Below, in pieces: positions 50,800 through 53,135 of a DNA stretch of 53,135 nt (position 1 is its first letter; each line of letters begins with the position of its first letter). The DNA is from an uncultured Flavobacteriaceae bacterium (GTDB lineage Bacteria; Bacteroidota; Bacteroidia; Flavobacteriales; Flavobacteriaceae), in contig CALGUD010000073.1 in the NCBI GenBank assembly GCA_937901915.1, positions 1 to 53,135 of the forward strand, given 5' to 3'. The notes beneath the pieces were generated by a model. That model was not told the origin of the DNA and did no database searches. It was given only the letters and a program-made list of their open reading frames with translations. A program made the position numbers and the translations under genes.

Positions 50800-52149
50800 A
50801 TGAAAATAATTATTGCAGGTGCAGGTGAAGTAGGGTTTCATTTGGCAAAACTATTGTCTTTTGAATCCCAGGACATCACACTTATTGATATTAACAGGGC
50901 CAGCCTTGCCTATGCCGATACGCATTTAGATATAAAGGTGTTGAAAGGTAATGCAACCTCCATTTCTTTATTGAAGGAGGCCAAAGTGCAATCAGCAGAC
51001 CTGGTTATCGGAGTAACTTCATCTGAAACAACAAATATAACACTCTGCATCCTTGCCAAGCAATTAGGTTGCAAAAGGACAATAGCGAGAATATCGAATA
51101 CAGAATTCATTAACAATAAAGAAGAGATCCGTTTTGAGGCTTTAGGAATTGATGAGCTCATTTCTCCTGAAAAACTTGCGGCCGAAGAAATACAATTGCT
51201 AATAGACCAATCGGCATTTAATGATAGTTATGAGTTTGAAGATGGTGCGCTTACTATGGTAGGTACAACATTACAGTTTACTGCGCCCTTTATAGGTAAA
51301 TCCATAAAAGAAACCGCACAGATTTTCCCTGAACTTCATTTTATGCCAATAGCGTTACAAAGAGCCGGCACACAGTTTACCGTAATACCAAGAGGTGATA
51401 CCATATTTAAAAAAGGTGACCAGGCTTATTTTATAACCACAAAGGATGGAGTTGAAGAATTGTATAAACTTACCGGAAGAAGTAAGGAGGAAATAAAAAA
51501 TGTAATGATATTGGGGGGGAGTAAAATAGGTTTTAAAACAGCAAGAGACCTTTGTTCTAATAAATTTAATGTAAAACTTATTGAGAAAGACAGAGATAAG
51601 GCTATTGACCTGGCTGAGGAACTGCCCAATGCCTTGATAATAAATGGTGACGGCCGCAATGTAGAGTTACTTGAAGAAGAAGATATTTCTGAAATGGATG
51701 CGTTTATTGCCGTTACAGGTAATTCAGAAACGAACATTATGTCATGCCTGGTTGCAAAATCAAGAAATATTAAAAAAACAATTGCCCTTGTAGAAAACAT
51801 GGATTATTTCCAGCTTTCACAATCTATAGGAATTGACACACTCATAAATAAAAAACTCCTTGCAGCCAACAATATTTTCAGGCACATACGAAAAGGAGAG
51901 GTGGTGGCTTTAACAAGGCTTAATAACCTGAATGCCGAAATCCTCGAATTTATTGTTAAGCCTACGTCAGCGGTAACCGGTAAAATTATTCGCGATTTAG
52001 ATTTTCCTAAAGCGGCAACTATCGGAGGGGTAATCAGAAATGGGGAGGGCCTCATTGCGCTTGGGGATTTTGAAATAAAAGCTGGAGACAGGGTAGTTGT
52101 GTGCTGTTTACCGCAGTCAATTTCCAGAATAGAGAAATTATTCCTTTAG
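50800..52149 (+). CDS. trkA: Trk system potassium uptake protein TrkA
   Basis: The cytoplasmic gating ring subunit of the Trk K+ channel. 449 residues in two RCK halves, each an N domain with a nucleotide-binding Rossmann loop (IIAGAGEVGFHLAKLL at 3-18 and MILGGSKIGFKTARDL at about 233-248) followed by a C domain. Acidic ends of strand 2 (TLIDINR, LIEKDRD) suggest NAD(H) binding. It starts 23 bases after a good promoter and precedes trkH by five bases, so one operon. Confidence 0.96.
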   Translation: MKIIIAGAGEVGFHLAKLLSFESQDITLIDINRASLAYADTHLDIKVLKGNATSISLLKEAKVQSADLVIGVTSSETTNITLCILAKQLGCKRTIARISNTEFINNKEEIRFEALGIDELISPEKLAAEEIQLLIDQSAFNDSYEFEDGALTMVGTTLQFTAPFIGKSIKETAQIFPELHFMPIALQRAGTQFTVIPRGDTIFKKGDQAYFITTKDGVEELYKLTGRSKEEIKNVMILGGSKIGFKTARDLCSNKFNVKLIEKDRDKAIDLAEELPNALIINGDGRNVELLEEEDISEMDAFIAVTGNSETNIMSCLVAKSRNIKKTIALVENMDYFQLSQSIGIDTLINKKLLAANNIFRHIRKGEVVALTRLNNLNAEILEFIVKPTSAVTGKIIRDLDFPKAATIGGVIRNGEGLIALGDFEIKAGDRVVVCCLPQSISRIEKLFL

Positions 52150-52154
52150 CTATA

Positions 52155-53135
52155 ATGAAAAGACTCAACACCAAAATAATTTTTCATTTTATGGGCCTTT
52201 TGTTGCTCTTCAATGGAGGGTTTATGTTATTGGCTGCTTTAGTGAGCAGTATTTATAAAGACGGTGTTACTTTAGAAATATCTTTTGCCGGTATAACAAC
52301 TATACTTGTTGGAGTTCTGCTCATGTTTACCACTACCGGACATAAAAAAGAAATCAAAAAAAGAGAAGGTTACATGATCGTTACATTCGGGTGGATATTT
52401 ATGTCCCTCTCTGGTATGTTACCATACTTATTTTCTGGCGCAATAGATACCGTTACCAATTCTTTTTTTGAATCTATGAGTGGTTATACTACTACGGGAG
52501 CAACCATTTTAGACGATATAGAATCGATTCCTAAAGGACTTTTATTCTGGAGGAGTATGACCCATTGGATAGGGGGCATGGGTATTATTGTACTTGCAAT
52601 TGCAATTTTACCCTTATTGGGAATTGGTGGTATGCAGCTTTTTGCAGCCGAAGCCCCCGGTCCCAATGCTGATAAACTTCATCCAAGGATAACAGATACT
52701 GCAAAACGTTTATGGTTTATTTATTTTGGTTATACTTTGGCCGAAACCCTGCTTTTGAGTCTGGCAGGAATGAATTTTTTTGATGCTCTTAACCATTCCA
52801 TGTCAACAATTGCAACGGGTGGCTTTTCAACAAAAAACGCAAGTTTAGCGTATTGGAATGATAATCCGCTTATTCAGTATATAGTTATTCTTTTTATGTT
52901 TTTAGCAGGAACAAACTTTGTATTAAGTTACTTTGCATTCAAAGGAAATATACAGAGAGTAATTAAGGATGATGAGTTTAAATATTATTTCTTTTTAACC
53001 ATAGTTTTTTCGGTAATAGTAGCGGGAGTTGTTTATTTTAAAGCTGAGGTGCCACAAAGTGCCTACCACCCTATGGTTTTAGGAGATGCAGAGAGTTCCT
53101 TCAGGCATGGTTTGTTTCAGGTTATCTCAGTTATT
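52155..53135 (+). CDS. trkH: Potassium uptake protein TrkH, 3' end outside the window
   Basis: The membrane channel subunit of the Trk system. The ATG at 52155 opens a frame to the last base, 327 codons without stop, so the gene continues beyond the window. Membrane helices are clear from residue 10 on. Two of the four pore loops are visible: SMSGYTTTGATIL (the first selectivity filter, about residue 112) and STIATGGFSTKNAS (the second, about 217), with the KxxGGMGIIVL-like text MTHWIGGMGIIVLAIAIL between them. It follows trkA by five bases. K+ enters with the help of TrkA's nucleotide sensing. Confidence 0.95.
   Translation, partial: MKRLNTKIIFHFMGLLLLFNGGFMLLAALVSSIYKDGVTLEISFAGITTILVGVLLMFTTTGHKKEIKKREGYMIVTFGWIFMSLSGMLPYLFSGAIDTVTNSFFESMSGYTTTGATILDDIESIPKGLLFWRSMTHWIGGMGIIVLAIAILPLLGIGGMQLFAAEAPGPNADKLHPRITDTAKRLWFIYFGYTLAETLLLSLAGMNFFDALNHSMSTIATGGFSTKNASLAYWNDNPLIQYIVILFMFLAGTNFVLSYFAFKGNIQRVIKDDEFKYYFFLTIVFSVIVAGVVYFKAEVPQSAYHPMVLGDAESSFRHGLFQVISVI

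Overview
The window is AT-rich chromosomal DNA from a member of the Bacteroidota, most likely a marine or environmental flavobacterium (class Flavobacteriia). The evidence is the gene set: a type III glutamine synthetase of exactly the flavobacterial length, AccD without its zinc ribbon, a lipidated TamA (TamL), T9SS-era envelope families (DUF5723-OmpA, DUF2490, DUF4197, DUF1684), and M56/BlaI pairs. Many upstream regions also carry the Bacteroidota -7 promoter box TAnnTTTG. No rRNA, tRNA, CRISPR array, insertion sequence or prophage was seen. The window starts inside a secretin gene and ends inside trkH.

Layout. 0-5 kb: a secretin / GspL-like / GspM-like trio from a type II secretion or type IV pilus machine, then a tail-fibre-like surface protein gene broken by three separate lesions. 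5-8.3 kb: a BlaI/BlaR1-type repressor and sensor with three evenly spaced palindromic operators, then a Ca2+/Na+ antiporter. 8.3-11.7 kb: two divergent glutamine synthetases of different families. 11.8-15 kb: an M23 lipoprotein, purM and a fatty acid hydroxylase. 15.2-18.1 kb: a four-gene exported redox operon (thioredoxin, ApbE flavin transferase, DUF4266 lipoprotein, DUF3570 barrel). 18-21 kb: a membrane LytTR regulator, an acyltransferase and rluF. 21-27.7 kb: a phosphoesterase, UspA, envelope proteins, a DASS transporter and prfA. 28-36 kb: an OmpA-like protein, pyrF, a DUF4197 lipoprotein, purU, an esterase and an MFS transporter. 36.4-40.9 kb: a DUF1684 lipoprotein, the glnK-amtB-porin nitrogen cluster and crcB. 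41-51 kb: housekeeping genes pnp, rpsO, accD, fbaA, tamL, a TrmH-type methyltransferase, an outer-membrane protein and ubiE. 50.8 kb to the end: trkA-trkH.

Three features stand out as possibly undescribed. (1) A shared G/C-armed palindrome (ACCCY, about 10 AT-rich bases, RGGGT) occurs upstream of both glutamine synthetase genes and twice upstream of glnK-amtB, 30 kb away. This looks like the operator of a nitrogen regulon. (2) The thioredoxin-ApbE-DUF4266-DUF3570 operon looks like an envelope flavin redox system, and the DUF3570 barrel carries a TGASSS motif resembling ApbE flavinylation sites. (3) The leader of the MFS transporter gene holds an 18-codon ORF, a strong intrinsic terminator 22 bases before the start codon, and an upstream segment able to pair with the terminator arm. 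This suggests attenuation or a tiny stand-alone gene.

All calls come from reading the sequence and from remembered family features. No database search was run.
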